DNA from: Vibrio coralliilyticus ATCC BAA-450 | GTDB lineage: Bacteria > Pseudomonadota > Gammaproteobacteria > Enterobacterales > Vibrionaceae | Assembly (NCBI RefSeq): GCF_000176135.1 | Contig: NZ_ACZN01000009.1 | Coordinates: 30,873-94,872, forward strand | Direction of reading: 5' to 3' | Length of the DNA stretch: 64,000 bases | In this document: piece by piece, positions 48,427 through 58,136 of the stretch | Position numbering within the stretch: position 1 is the stretch's first letter | How the letters are laid out: each line of letters opens with the position of its first letter | Notes under the pieces: model-generated | Told to the model about the DNA's origin: nothing | Database searches by the model: none | The model's input: the letters and a program-made list of their open reading frames with translations, nothing else | Made by a program: the position numbers and the translations under genes

Positions 48427-48442
48427 TGGTACGCTAATTGCT
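48427..48442 (+). promoter_or_regulatory. Sigma-54 promoter of flgBCDE
   Basis: TGGTAC-N5-TTGCT, matching the -24/-12 consensus TGGCAC-N5-TTGCW with one change; about 45 bp before flgB. Confidence 0.8.
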
Positions 48443-48486
48443 TTGTTATTCAGTAGTAACGGTCAGTTCTTTATGTAGAGGTTAAC

Positions 48487-48885
48487 ATGGCTATATCTTT
48501 CGACAATGCATTAGGTATCCACCAATACACGGTGGGCGTACGTGAGCGCAATGCTGAGGTGATTTCCACCAACATTGCTCAAGCGAACACTCCTGGCTAC
48601 AAATCGAAAGGCATGGACTTCCAAAAGGCATTGCAGGCGGCAACATCGGGGGCAAGCATTGGGCTTAGTCGTACCGACAGTCGGCATATTCCTGCCTCTA
48701 CGCAAGTGACAGGGGAAGTGCTTTATCGACTTCCGACTCAACCTGACACCGGTGATGGCAACACGGTGGATGTAGATTTAGAGCGTAACTTGTTTATGCA
48801 AAATCAAATCAGACACCAGGCATCACTTGACTTCTTAGGAAGTAAATTCAAGAACTTAACTAAAGCATTAAAGGGGAGTAACTAG
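48487..48885 (+). CDS. flgB: Flagellar basal-body rod protein FlgB
   Basis: A 132-residue proximal rod protein. Contains rod motif VISTNIAQANTPGYKSKGMDF near residue 30 and helical C-terminus FKNLTKALKG. First gene of flgBCDE, followed directly by flgC. Confidence 0.96.
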   Translation: MAISFDNALGIHQYTVGVRERNAEVISTNIAQANTPGYKSKGMDFQKALQAATSGASIGLSRTDSRHIPASTQVTGEVLYRLPTQPDTGDGNTVDVDLERNLFMQNQIRHQASLDFLGSKFKNLTKALKGSN

Positions 48886-49302
48886 ATGAGCTTGTTTAAC
48901 GTTTTCAATGTAACTGGTTCTGCCATGAGCGCTGAATCTGTTCGTCTAAATACCACCTCAAGCAACTTGGCAAATGCCGACAGTGTCTCTAGCTCTGCGA
49001 AAGATACTTATAAAGCTCGCCATGCTGTGTTTGGTGCTGAGTTAAGTAAGGCTAAGTACGGTCGAGACCATACGGTGCCGGTACAAGTGTTAGGGATAGT
49101 TGAAAGTGATAAACCGCTTGATGCGGAGTACAACCCAGAGCACCCACTCGCAAATGACGATGGCTATATCTACAAGCCAAACGTTAATGTGATGGAAGAA
49201 ATGGCTAATATGATTTCTGCTTCTCGTTCATACCAAACGAATGTTCAAGTAGCAGATGCAAGCAAACAAATGCTGCTGCGTACGCTGCAGATGGGTCAAT
49301 AA
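48886..49302 (+). CDS. flgC: Flagellar basal-body rod protein FlgC
   Basis: A 138-residue rod protein with the SSNLANADSVSS N-terminal motif, VNVMEEMANMISASRSYQTN and the C-terminal KQMLLRTLQMGQ. It starts one base after the flgB stop. Confidence 0.96.
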   Translation: MSLFNVFNVTGSAMSAESVRLNTTSSNLANADSVSSSAKDTYKARHAVFGAELSKAKYGRDHTVPVQVLGIVESDKPLDAEYNPEHPLANDDGYIYKPNVNVMEEMANMISASRSYQTNVQVADASKQMLLRTLQMGQ

Positions 49303-49318
49303 GGATAGGAGGTAACAT

Positions 49319-50032
49319 ATGGCCGGGGGCATTAATAATAATGTTGGTCAGAGTGGCTTGTCCTATGTTGACCAGCTTAAACAACTTCAGGACAAGAATA
49401 AGCCTGATGAAACAACAGGTAAGCAGGATCTTAAACAAGAAGACTTCTTATCGTTGCTCACCAAGCAGCTTGCCCAGCAAGACCCGTTTAAGCCGGTTAG
49501 CAATGACCAGATGATTGCTCAGATGGCGTCGTTTGCGACGGTAGATGGCATCGGCAAAATGAACAATCAGTTTGAAACACTGAATGCGTCGATGACTTCT
49601 AACCAAGCACTTCAGGCATCATCACTTGTTGGTCGAGACGTATTAGTCCCGGGTGCAGCAGGGGTGAAGGCTGATGATGGCTCCATGGCTGCTATGGTCA
49701 AACTACCTCAATCTGTTGATAACCTGATGGTGCGAGTAGAAGATCAAATGGGGCAGCTGATCCGTACCTTCGATGTCGGTTCTAAACCTGCAGGTGACAA
49801 CCGCGTTGAGTGGGATGGTAAAGATCAAAACGGTAATCCATTGCCGGCTGGCAAATACAATGTGAAAGCATCAGGTTTGTTGGACGGGCAGGCGAAAGAT
49901 TTTGAAGTTTCGACTTACGCTAACGTAAATAGCGTATTGCTTGGTAAAGGTGATGGTAACGTACTACTCAATCTGGCTGGCTTTGAGTCGCCAGTTCGAC
50001 TTGCTGAAGTACTAGAAGTTGGCAAAGCGTAA
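49319..50032 (+). CDS. flgD: Flagellar hook-cap scaffolding protein FlgD
   Basis: A 237-residue protein that caps the growing hook. N-terminal KQEDFLSLLTKQLAQQDPFKP NQM-type signature (about residues 40-62), and C-terminal FLG-like domain with WDGKDQNGNPLPAGKYNV. AGGAGG ribosome site. Confidence 0.96.
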   Translation: MAGGINNNVGQSGLSYVDQLKQLQDKNKPDETTGKQDLKQEDFLSLLTKQLAQQDPFKPVSNDQMIAQMASFATVDGIGKMNNQFETLNASMTSNQALQASSLVGRDVLVPGAAGVKADDGSMAAMVKLPQSVDNLMVRVEDQMGQLIRTFDVGSKPAGDNRVEWDGKDQNGNPLPAGKYNVKASGLLDGQAKDFEVSTYANVNSVLLGKGDGNVLLNLAGFESPVRLAEVLEVGKA

Positions 50033-50060
50033 TCACGCTGGCTAGATAGGAGATTTTGGA

Positions 50061-51365
50061 ATGTCTTATGTTGCATTAAGCGGCTTGTCCGCAGCTCAGT
50101 TAGATCTGAACACAACCAGTAACAACATTGCGAACGCGAACACATATGGCTTTAAAGAGTCCCGTGCCGAGTTTGGTGATGTTTACTCTAATTCACTGTT
50201 CACCCATGCTAAGACCACGCCTGGTCAGGGTGTACAAGCCGCTAAGGTTGCACAGCAATTCCATGAAGGTTCAAGTATTTATACCAATAACCCAATGGAT
50301 TTGCGTGTCTCTGGTACTGGCTTCTTTGCTGTTGCTAAAGATCGTCTGGCACCAACGACCAACGAGTTGACACGTAATGGCGCGTTTCACCTGAACAAAG
50401 ATAACTACATGACAACAGCGAATGATGAGTTCCTGTTAGGTTATCAGGTCAACAAAGACACGGGCGATGTACTGTCTTACGAGCCTTCACCAATTAATAT
50501 CCCGAAAGAGTTTGGTAAACCTAAGCAGACTTCGAATATTGATGTAGGCGTTAACTTGCCTGCTGGTGGGGAGTTGAAAGACCCTGCATTGTTTGATTTT
50601 TCTGATCCGGAAACCTACAACCGTTCAACGTCTTCGACTATCTATGACTCCATGGGTCAGTCGTACAAGTTGACGACTTACTACTTGAAAGATCAGAACC
50701 AAGCCAATACTTGGCAAACGTATTACACCGTTACTGATAGCGCTGGTGAGAAGCCAATCAACATAGTTGGTGGTGATGCAACGGCGCCTACGGGTCATGT
50801 TGGTCACACTATGCGATTCAATAATGATGGTACGTTAGCAAGCCTGAACAACGGTCAGAATATTGTTTCTGAGCCACTTGGTACAGGTGCAACCCCAGTA
50901 GAGCTAAATGGTGCGGATGTCAACCAAGCGCTATCATTCGGCCTGCAGGATGCGACACAGTTTGCCGCTCCATTTGAATTAACCAAGTTTGATGAAGATG
51001 GTGCAACGACTGGCTTCCTGACCAAAGTTGATTTCGATGAGAACGGTAGCGTGCTTGGCACTTATTCGAATGGTGAGAACATTATCTTAGGTCGAGTTGC
51101 ATTAGTCCGAGTGCCTAATGAGCAAGGTCTGGATAAGAAAGGTGGTACTCAGTGGGATTCAACTCAGTTCTCTGGCAACAAGATTTGGGGCGAATCAAAC
51201 AAGGGCTCCTTTGGTACGATTTCGAGTGGTGTGCTTGAGCAAGCCAACATCGATATGACACAGGAGCTGGTGGATCTTATCTCTGCTCAACGTAACTTCC
51301 AAGCGAACTCACGTTCTCTGGAAGTGCACAACCAAACTCAACAGAACATCCTGCAGATTCGTTAA
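50061..51365 (+). CDS. flgE: Flagellar hook protein FlgE
   Basis: A 434-residue hook subunit. N-terminal SGLSAAQLDLNTTSNNIANA motif and C-terminal QRNFQANSRSLEVHNQ, with a central variable domain. Last gene before a 215-bp gap that carries a new sigma-54 promoter. Confidence 0.96.
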   Translation: MSYVALSGLSAAQLDLNTTSNNIANANTYGFKESRAEFGDVYSNSLFTHAKTTPGQGVQAAKVAQQFHEGSSIYTNNPMDLRVSGTGFFAVAKDRLAPTTNELTRNGAFHLNKDNYMTTANDEFLLGYQVNKDTGDVLSYEPSPINIPKEFGKPKQTSNIDVGVNLPAGGELKDPALFDFSDPETYNRSTSSTIYDSMGQSYKLTTYYLKDQNQANTWQTYYTVTDSAGEKPINIVGGDATAPTGHVGHTMRFNNDGTLASLNNGQNIVSEPLGTGATPVELNGADVNQALSFGLQDATQFAAPFELTKFDEDGATTGFLTKVDFDENGSVLGTYSNGENIILGRVALVRVPNEQGLDKKGGTQWDSTQFSGNKIWGESNKGSFGTISSGVLEQANIDMTQELVDLISAQRNFQANSRSLEVHNQTQQNILQIR

Positions 51366-51417
51366 TCACGGTTCTGAGAGTTTAAAGACATTCCGCAATC
51401 ATCTGAATAGCAGGCTA

Positions 51418-51449
51418 GTGGCAACAACCAGCTTGCTATTATTGCCACC
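51418..51449. repeat. Hairpin after flgE
   Basis: GTGGCAA and TTGCCAC arms with a long loop. No T-run, so a weak terminator or mRNA-end structure. Confidence 0.4.
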
Positions 51450-51529
51450 TATGGCAATTCTTTTCATCTATTACTCTTCATGATACAAAATCACTAGTTA
51501 ACTTGTTGATAATTAACGGTATATAAAAC

Positions 51530-51545
51530 TGGCACACCATTTGCT
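51530..51545 (+). promoter_or_regulatory. Sigma-54 promoter of flgFGHIJ
   Basis: TGGCACACCATTTGCT fits TGGCAC-N5-TTGCW exactly; 36 bp before the flgF ATG. Confidence 0.85.
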
Positions 51546-51580
51546 TTAATTGATCTGAATTGTGATTATTGGAGCAAATT

Positions 51581-52330
51581 ATGGATCGTGCACTGTTTCT
51601 CGCTATGAGTGGCGCAAAGCAGAATATGCAGGCTATGCAGCTTAGAGCGAACAACCTAGCAAACGTCAGTACCACGGGTTTCCGTGCTGATTTGGCGCAA
51701 GCCCGTTCTATGCAAGCATACGGTGATGGCATGCCAAGCCGCGTATTCAGCATGACAGAGCGTCCGGGCCATAATTTCCAGCAGGGTAGTGTGATTACTA
51801 CTGGGCGGGACTTAGACGTCACCATTCAAGATCAAGGTTGGATCTCTGTTCTTGATAACACAGGCAAAGAAGGCCTTACTCGCAACGGCAACATGAAAGT
51901 TGATGTCAATGGCATGCTTACCACGGGGAATGGCAACTTAGTCTTAGGAGAGACTGGGGCGCCAATTACGATACCTATCCCAATCAGCAAAATTGAAGTT
52001 GGCACTGACGGTACGATTTCTGTAGTCCCTCAGGGCGCGCCAGCCGATGCGATAGAAATCGTCGATCGAATCAAGCTCACTAGCACTAATAATCAATCAC
52101 TATACAAAGATGTTAACGGGTTATTCCGTTCCAAAGATCCTAATGCCGCATACGAGATGGATGCCGGCGTCAAACTGCTGACCGGTGCGCTGGAGGGCAG
52201 TAACGTCAATGCAATTGGCGAAATGACCAATCTGATTGACCTTCAGCGTCAGTTCGAGATGCAGGTCAAGATGATGAGCACGGCAGAAGAAATGGACAAA
52301 GCGTCTGACTCTTTGCTTCGTATGAGCTAA
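51581..52330 (+). CDS. flgF: Flagellar basal-body rod protein FlgF
   Basis: A 249-residue rod protein. Start at MDRALFLAMSG (GGAG seven bases upstream) rather than an in-frame Met four codons earlier. Contains LRANNLANVSTTGFR and the C-terminal EMTNLIDLQRQFEMQVKMM. Confidence 0.95.
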   Translation: MDRALFLAMSGAKQNMQAMQLRANNLANVSTTGFRADLAQARSMQAYGDGMPSRVFSMTERPGHNFQQGSVITTGRDLDVTIQDQGWISVLDNTGKEGLTRNGNMKVDVNGMLTTGNGNLVLGETGAPITIPIPISKIEVGTDGTISVVPQGAPADAIEIVDRIKLTSTNNQSLYKDVNGLFRSKDPNAAYEMDAGVKLLTGALEGSNVNAIGEMTNLIDLQRQFEMQVKMMSTAEEMDKASDSLLRMS

Positions 52331-52351
52331 CCAGATTATTAGGAGAGAGAT

Positions 52352-53140
52352 ATGCATCCTGCATTATGGGTAAGTAAAACGGGTTTGGATGCCCAACAAA
52401 CCAATATTTCTACGATTTCAAATAACCTGGCGAACGCGTCAACGGTTGGTTATAAAAAGAGCCGTGCGGTATTTGAAGATCTGTTTTATCAGAACATTAA
52501 TCAGCCGGGTGGTCAGTCTTCACAAAACACCGAGTTACCAAGTGGTTTGATGTTGGGTGCGGGTTCTAAAGTGGTCGCAACTCAAAAGGTTCACACTCAA
52601 GGTAATACTCAAACGACCAATAACAGTCTTGACATGATGATTGAAGGTGATGGCTTCTTCCAGATCCTAATGCCAGACGGCAACATTGGTTACAGCCGCA
52701 ACGGCCAATTTACTGTTAACGATGAAGGTGTCGTGGTGACTTCAGGTGCTGGTTATCCACTAGAGCCAGAAATCGCCATCCCTGAAGATGCAATCAGCAT
52801 TACGATTGGTACGGACGGTGAAGTGTCAGTGCGTGTTCGTGGCCAACAAGATAATCAGGTCGTAGGGCAAATTGCGACCGTGGATTTTGTTAACCCAGGT
52901 GGCCTTGAGCCAATCGGGCAAAACTTGTACTTACCAACTGGTGCTAGTGGCGATCCTCAAGAAGGTGTTCCTGGCTTTGATGGGTTTGGTGACATTCGTC
53001 AATCCATGTTGGAAACCTCTAACGTGAATGTGACGGAAGAGCTAGTCAACATGATCGAAGCGCAGCGTGTATACGAAATGAATTCTAAAGTCATCTCTGC
53101 CGTCGACAAGATGATGAGCTTCGTTAACCAGCAACTATAA
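52352..53140 (+). CDS. flgG: Flagellar distal rod protein FlgG
   Basis: A 262-residue distal rod protein with ISNNLANASTVGYKKSRA, LPSGLMLGAGSK, and TEELVNMIEAQRVYEMNSK at the C-terminus. AGGAGAGAG ribosome site. Length matches E. coli FlgG (260). Confidence 0.97.
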   Translation: MHPALWVSKTGLDAQQTNISTISNNLANASTVGYKKSRAVFEDLFYQNINQPGGQSSQNTELPSGLMLGAGSKVVATQKVHTQGNTQTTNNSLDMMIEGDGFFQILMPDGNIGYSRNGQFTVNDEGVVVTSGAGYPLEPEIAIPEDAISITIGTDGEVSVRVRGQQDNQVVGQIATVDFVNPGGLEPIGQNLYLPTGASGDPQEGVPGFDGFGDIRQSMLETSNVNVTEELVNMIEAQRVYEMNSKVISAVDKMMSFVNQQL

Positions 53141-53164
53141 GCCTGGAATATTGAGGAATTGCTA

Positions 53165-53944
53165 ATGAATCGCTTACTGACCATTTTGGCTATTGCCCTG
53201 TTATCGGGCTGTTCGATGCTTGAAGCGCCAATTGAAACATCCGATGTTGTTCAGGGTACGACTACGGTAGATGCTGTTGAAGGGGATAAGTCTCAAGACG
53301 AAAGTTCAGGCATCGTTGATACGCTTCGCGGCAGAACCGATCCGGTTGCAGGTGATCCCGCTTGGGCGCCAATTCACCCCAAGCATCAGCCAGAGCACTA
53401 TGCGGCAGAGACAGGGTCTCTATTCAATACGGTTCAAGCAAGCAGTCTTTACGATGATTCCAAGCCGCGTGGTGTAGGTGACATCATCACCGTAACTTTG
53501 GATGAAAATACTAAGGCAGCCAAAAGCTCGGATGCGGATCTGTCGAAAAACAACGACGCATCAATGGACCCGCTTGAAGTTGGTGGTCAACAGCTTAACA
53601 TTGGCGATTACAACTTCTCATACAATTTAAGTAACGATAACAAATTCAGTGGTAGCGCAGCGGCCAACCAGAGTAACAGCATTTCTGGCTCGATTACTGT
53701 TGAAGTGGTTGAAGTACTGGCCAATGGCAATCTTGTGATTCGAGGTGAGAAATGGTTAACGCTCAATACGGGGGATGAGTATATCCGCTTAAGCGGCACG
53801 ATCCGTCCAGATGATATCTCTTATGAGAATACAATTGCGTCAAACCGCATATCAAACGCAAGAATTCGCTACTCAGGCACAGGTACTCAACAAGATATGC
53901 AAGAGCCGGGATTCTTGGCACGATTCTTTAATGTGGCTTTATAA
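53165..53944 (+). CDS. flgH: Flagellar L-ring protein FlgH
   Basis: A 259-residue outer-membrane lipoprotein; start [17 protein letters not shown] with lipobox LSGC. An in-frame TTG two codons upstream is an alternative, but TGAGGA lies well placed for ATG 53165. The FlgH core is seen in [17 protein letters not shown] and [19 protein letters not shown]. Confidence 0.96.
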   Translation: MNRLLTILAIALLSGCSMLEAPIETSDVVQGTTTVDAVEGDKSQDESSGIVDTLRGRTDPVAGDPAWAPIHPKHQPEHYAAETGSLFNTVQASSLYDDSKPRGVGDIITVTLDENTKAAKSSDADLSKNNDASMDPLEVGGQQLNIGDYNFSYNLSNDNKFSGSAAANQSNSISGSITVEVVEVLANGNLVIRGEKWLTLNTGDEYIRLSGTIRPDDISYENTIASNRISNARIRYSGTGTQQDMQEPGFLARFFNVAL

Positions 53945-53995
53945 AGCCATCTGAAGTCGAAGTTTTGGCACAGAGTATTTAAGAAAGGTATCCCG

Positions 53996-55087
53996 ATGAA
54001 GAAGCTGATTCTGTTATTGACGAGTTTGATCATTGCATCCACACCGGCTTATGCCGCACGTATCAAAGATGTGTCACAGGTGGCAGGTGTACGAAGCAAC
54101 CAATTGGTCGGCTACGGCTTGGTCACGGGTTTACCGGGTACAGGTGAATCAACACCTTTTACCGATCAAAGCTTTAACGCTATGCTCGAAAATTTCGGTA
54201 TTCAGCTTCCACCTGGTACCAAGCCGAAATCTAAGAATGTTGCGGCTGTGATTGTTACGGCTGACTTAGCGGCTTTTTCTAAGCAAGGCCAAACTATCGA
54301 CGTCACAGTCTCCTCTATCGGCTCAGCAAAAAGCTTACGTGGTGGCACCTTAATGCAGACCATGTTGAAAGGTCTTGATGGGCAAATTTATGCCGTTGCA
54401 CAAGGCAACTTAGTCGTGAGTGGATTTAGTGCTACTGGCGCGGATGGATCTAAAATCGTTGGTAACAACCCAACAGCGGGTATGATTTCTAATGGTGCGA
54501 TTGTCGAGCGTGAAATCCCGTCACCATTTGGTCGTGGCGACTACATTACCTTTAATCTACTTGAGTCTGATTTTACAACAGCGCAGCGTATGGCTGATGC
54601 AGTGAATAATTTCCTTGGCCCACAAATGGCTCAAGCGATTGATGCTACTTCTGTCAAAGTCCGTGCTCCACGTGATATCTCTCAACGCGTTTCTTTCCTC
54701 TCTGCCATCGAGAACCTTGAGTTTAATCCGGCCGAGGGTTCAGCGAAAATTATTGTTAACTCTCGCACCGGAACGATTGTGGTTGGTAAACATGTGCGCC
54801 TTAAACCAGCTGCGATTACCCATGGCGGCATGACGGTCGCAATCAAGGAAAACCTTAATGTAAGCCAACCAAATGCATTTGGTGGTGGTGAAACGGTGGT
54901 GACACCCGATACGGATATCGAAGTTACTGAAGAACAGGGCAAGATGTTCAAATTCGAACCTGGCTTGACCTTAGATGATTTGGTCCGCGCCGTAAACGAG
55001 GTTGGTGCAGCACCGTCAGATCTTATGGCTATCCTCCAAGCGCTCAAACAGGCGGGTGCGATTGAAGGTCAGTTGATCGTAATCTAA
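53996..55087 (+). CDS. flgI: Flagellar P-ring protein FlgI
   Basis: A 363-residue periplasmic protein with signal peptide ending AYA and mature start [20 protein letters not shown], which is the family hallmark. C-terminal [21 protein letters not shown]. Followed 11 bp later by flgJ. Confidence 0.97.
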   Translation: MKKLILLLTSLIIASTPAYAARIKDVSQVAGVRSNQLVGYGLVTGLPGTGESTPFTDQSFNAMLENFGIQLPPGTKPKSKNVAAVIVTADLAAFSKQGQTIDVTVSSIGSAKSLRGGTLMQTMLKGLDGQIYAVAQGNLVVSGFSATGADGSKIVGNNPTAGMISNGAIVEREIPSPFGRGDYITFNLLESDFTTAQRMADAVNNFLGPQMAQAIDATSVKVRAPRDISQRVSFLSAIENLEFNPAEGSAKIIVNSRTGTIVVGKHVRLKPAAITHGGMTVAIKENLNVSQPNAFGGGETVVTPDTDIEVTEEQGKMFKFEPGLTLDDLVRAVNEVGAAPSDLMAILQALKQAGAIEGQLIVI

Positions 55088-55098
55088 GGAGAAGCGTT

Positions 55099-56013
55099 AT
55101 GATTAACAATGGAAAAGACATCGGTTTCATCCACGACATCGCTAATCTCGACAAATTACGTCAGAAAGCGGTGGATGGGGATGAAAACAGTGAAAGAGAA
55201 GCACTGACTGCGGCAGCCAAGCAGTTCGAATCCATCTTTACTTCCATGCTGTTTAAATCGATGCGTGATGCTAACTCAACGTTTGAATCAGGGTTGATGG
55301 ACAGCCAAAATCAGCAGTTTTATCGCCAGATGATGGATGAACAAATGGCGAGTGAACTTAGCTCCTCAGGCTCTCTTGGACTGGCTGATATGATCGTAGC
55401 TCAGCTTACTTCTGGGTCAGTGGAAAACCCTAATGCTGCCAGTCGCGAAGCCGACTTCGAAGCTTTGATGAACAAAATTGATAATGTCCGCCAGTCTCGC
55501 CGAGAGAATGCAGAGCTTGCTCCTGTTACTGCGGCTGCTTCAACACCCACTTCATTCGAGTCTCCAGAGTCTTTCGTGACATCCATGAAGCCGTATGCTG
55601 AAAAAGCAGCACGAGCATTGGGTGTGGACTCTTCATTGCTATTGGCTCAGGCCGCGTTGGAAACGGGGTGGGGGCAAAAAGTGGTCAGTAATAGCCGTGG
55701 TAGCAGCAACAACTTGTTTAACATCAAAGCTGATAAGAGCTGGGTTGGAGATAAGGTTGCGACGCAGACCCTAGAATATCATCAAGGTGTGCCGGTAAAA
55801 GAAAAAGCGGCATTCCGCTCGTACTCTAACTTTGAAGAAAGCTTTAATGATTATGTGCGTTTCTTGAATGATAACCCTCGCTACACCATGGCACTTCGCC
55901 ACCAAGGCAACAGCGAGCAGTTTATTCATGGTATTCATCAGGCAGGCTATGCGACAGACCCGCAGTATGCTAGCAAGGTACTGAGAGTTAAAGCGCAAAT
56001 CGATCAGATGTAA
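55099..56013 (+). CDS. flgJ: Flagellar rod-capping peptidoglycan hydrolase FlgJ
   Basis: A 304-residue two-domain FlgJ: N-terminal rod-binding domain (AAKQFESIFTSMLFKSMRDA, about 35-55) and a C-terminal glucosaminidase domain (about 155-304) with catalytic Glu in QAALETGWGQK and the NNLFNIKADKSW motif. It cuts a hole in peptidoglycan for rod passage. Confidence 0.96.
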   Translation: MINNGKDIGFIHDIANLDKLRQKAVDGDENSEREALTAAAKQFESIFTSMLFKSMRDANSTFESGLMDSQNQQFYRQMMDEQMASELSSSGSLGLADMIVAQLTSGSVENPNAASREADFEALMNKIDNVRQSRRENAELAPVTAAASTPTSFESPESFVTSMKPYAEKAARALGVDSSLLLAQAALETGWGQKVVSNSRGSSNNLFNIKADKSWVGDKVATQTLEYHQGVPVKEKAAFRSYSNFEESFNDYVRFLNDNPRYTMALRHQGNSEQFIHGIHQAGYATDPQYASKVLRVKAQIDQM

Positions 56014-56017
56014 GCAG

Positions 56018-56044
56018 ACTCACCTTCGGGTGAGTTTGTTTTTT
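56018..56044 (+). terminator. Terminator of flgF-J
   Basis: ACTCACC / GGTGAGT stem with TTCG loop and TTGTTTTTT tail. Confidence 0.88.
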
Positions 56045-56132
56045 AAGCACAGGTGCTTTACAGAGAGTGCTGACTACAATTTTGTTTTGTCGCAAAAATA
56101 TTGACAGGAATAGCTTTCAGAAAAGCAAAATA

Positions 56133-56176
<44 letters not shown>

Positions 56177-56177
56177 T

Positions 56178-56193
56178 TGGCACATATATTGCT
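56178..56193 (+). promoter_or_regulatory. Sigma-54 promoter of flgKL
   Basis: TGGCACATATATTGCT fits TGGCAC-N5-TTGCW exactly; about 56 bp before flgK. Confidence 0.85.
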
Positions 56194-56249
56194 ATTAGTT
56201 AACTAAGTTATTCAGTTCTACTGATTTTATTGGGTTTCCTGGGGGCTAT

Positions 56250-58124
56250 ATGGCGTCTGATCTTCTGAATCTTGGTTCGCAAAGCGTACTGACGGCTCAG
56301 AGACAACTTAACACCACGGGTCATAACATCTCTAATGTAAATACAGAGGGTTATAGCCGTCAGTCGGTGATCCAAGGTGCGAATATGCCACGCCAATACG
56401 GCGGGGAAACCTATGGCATGGGCGTGCATGTGGAAAAAGTTCGCCGCTCTTGGGATCAGTTTGCCGTCAATGAGATGAACATCTCAACGACTAACTACGC
56501 TCACAAGGTCGATGATGAGGCTAACTTGGAAATGCTATCCAACATGTTGTCATCCGTCGCGTCGAAAAAAATTCCTGAAAATCTCAATGAATGGTTTGAT
56601 GCGGTCAAGTCACTAGCGGATAGCCCTAATGATGTTGGCGCACGAAAAGTAGTGCTGGAAAAAGCAGATCTGATTACGCAGAACCTCAATGACTTCCACG
56701 AAACTATACGCAGACAGTCTGATGTCACGAACAAAAAACTCGATCTCGGCATTGAGCGAGTAAACCAGCTTGCCCTTGAAATCAGGGACCTGCATCGCTT
56801 AATGATGCGTACACCTGGCCCGCATAATGATTTAATGGATCAGCATGAAAAGCTGATAGCGGAGCTGTCTGAGTACACAAAGGTAACGGTAACGCCGCGC
56901 AAAAACGCTGAAGGTTTTAACGTTCATATTGGTAACGGACACACCCTAGTCTCGGGTACTGAGGCTAGCCAGCTAAAAATGATTGATGGCTACCCTGATG
57001 TTCATCAGCGTCGTTTGGCGATGATCGAAGGTAAAGGCATCAAAGCCATCACTACCAAAGATATCGACGGTAAGCTTGGTGCGATGCTGACGATGCGTGA
57101 CGAGAAAATTCCGTACCTGATGGACGAATTAGGTAAGATGGCGACCGCGTTTTCTTATGATGTGAATGCACTTCAATCTCAAGGTCTGGATCTTAGGGGT
57201 AATATCGGTGGGTTAGTTTTTACTGATGTGAACTCTGAAGTAGTGGCCAAGTCCCGTGTGGTGACATCATCTAATTCAACTGCCGATCTGGAAGTGTACA
57301 TTGAAGATACGAATAAATTGGTAGGTGGTCAGTACTCGCTTCAGTTTAACGGTGGTGATTACTATATAACTCGCCCTAATGGAGATATGTCGATTGTTCC
57401 TGTAGTTGGAAACTCAATATCACTTGACGGCATTCGTATTGATATCAACAACGGCCTGCAAGCGGGTGAACGAGTGTTGATCAGACCGACACGAAACGGT
57501 GCGGCGCAGATGAAGATGGCAACTAATGACCCATCTGCTATTGCCGCTCAGAGTTACGAAGCTTCAACGACGTTTGCCCAAGGTAGCGCGACTTTCTCTA
57601 TTGATACTGCGGGCGATTTACGCGAATTCGAAGTGATCATCTCGCCGGACGGGAAGCAGTTTGCCGTCACAGACACCAAAGGCAAGATTCTACTTCAGCC
57701 TCAGGCTTACCCGCCAACAGGACCAGTGACTGTACAGGGCACCACGTTTGAGTTGTCTGCAGGGGCGATTGCTAATGACAAGTTCACCGCAAACCTTGTC
57801 CCATCCGAAGGTGATAACGGCAACTTACTTAAAATGCAGAATATCCAGACCAACAAACACCTCAATGATGGTGAATCAACGGTATTGGATATCTACCACA
57901 ACCTGAATACTGACGTAGGCCTGCAAATGTCCACGGCGTCTCGCTTAACCGACGTATCACGTCTGGAGAAAGAAGCCGCGCAAGAAAGGGTCGCTTCTAT
58001 CTCCGGGGTGAACCTCGATGAAGAAGCTGCCAACATGATGAAGTTTCAACAGGCTTACATGGCATCATCGCGCATTATGCAAGCGGCGAACGATACCTTT
58101 AACACCATATTGGCGTTGAGATAG
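56250..58124 (+). CDS. flgK: Hook-filament junction protein 1, FlgK
   Basis: A 624-residue hook-associated protein. N-terminal QSVLTAQRQLNTTGHNISNV and EGYSRQ signature, C-terminal GVNLDEEAANMMKFQQAYMA. Starts at ATG 56250 with GGGGGC upstream. 12 bp before flgL. Confidence 0.96.
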   Translation: MASDLLNLGSQSVLTAQRQLNTTGHNISNVNTEGYSRQSVIQGANMPRQYGGETYGMGVHVEKVRRSWDQFAVNEMNISTTNYAHKVDDEANLEMLSNMLSSVASKKIPENLNEWFDAVKSLADSPNDVGARKVVLEKADLITQNLNDFHETIRRQSDVTNKKLDLGIERVNQLALEIRDLHRLMMRTPGPHNDLMDQHEKLIAELSEYTKVTVTPRKNAEGFNVHIGNGHTLVSGTEASQLKMIDGYPDVHQRRLAMIEGKGIKAITTKDIDGKLGAMLTMRDEKIPYLMDELGKMATAFSYDVNALQSQGLDLRGNIGGLVFTDVNSEVVAKSRVVTSSNSTADLEVYIEDTNKLVGGQYSLQFNGGDYYITRPNGDMSIVPVVGNSISLDGIRIDINNGLQAGERVLIRPTRNGAAQMKMATNDPSAIAAQSYEASTTFAQGSATFSIDTAGDLREFEVIISPDGKQFAVTDTKGKILLQPQAYPPTGPVTVQGTTFELSAGAIANDKFTANLVPSEGDNGNLLKMQNIQTNKHLNDGESTVLDIYHNLNTDVGLQMSTASRLTDVSRLEKEAAQERVASISGVNLDEEAANMMKFQQAYMASSRIMQAANDTFNTILALR

Positions 58125-58136
58125 GGGGGCAGATAA

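Noticed and set aside
51478..51825. 115-codon minus-strand frame over the flgE-flgF gap
   Set aside because: It lies antisense to flgF and the sigma-54 promoter, with no family resemblance.
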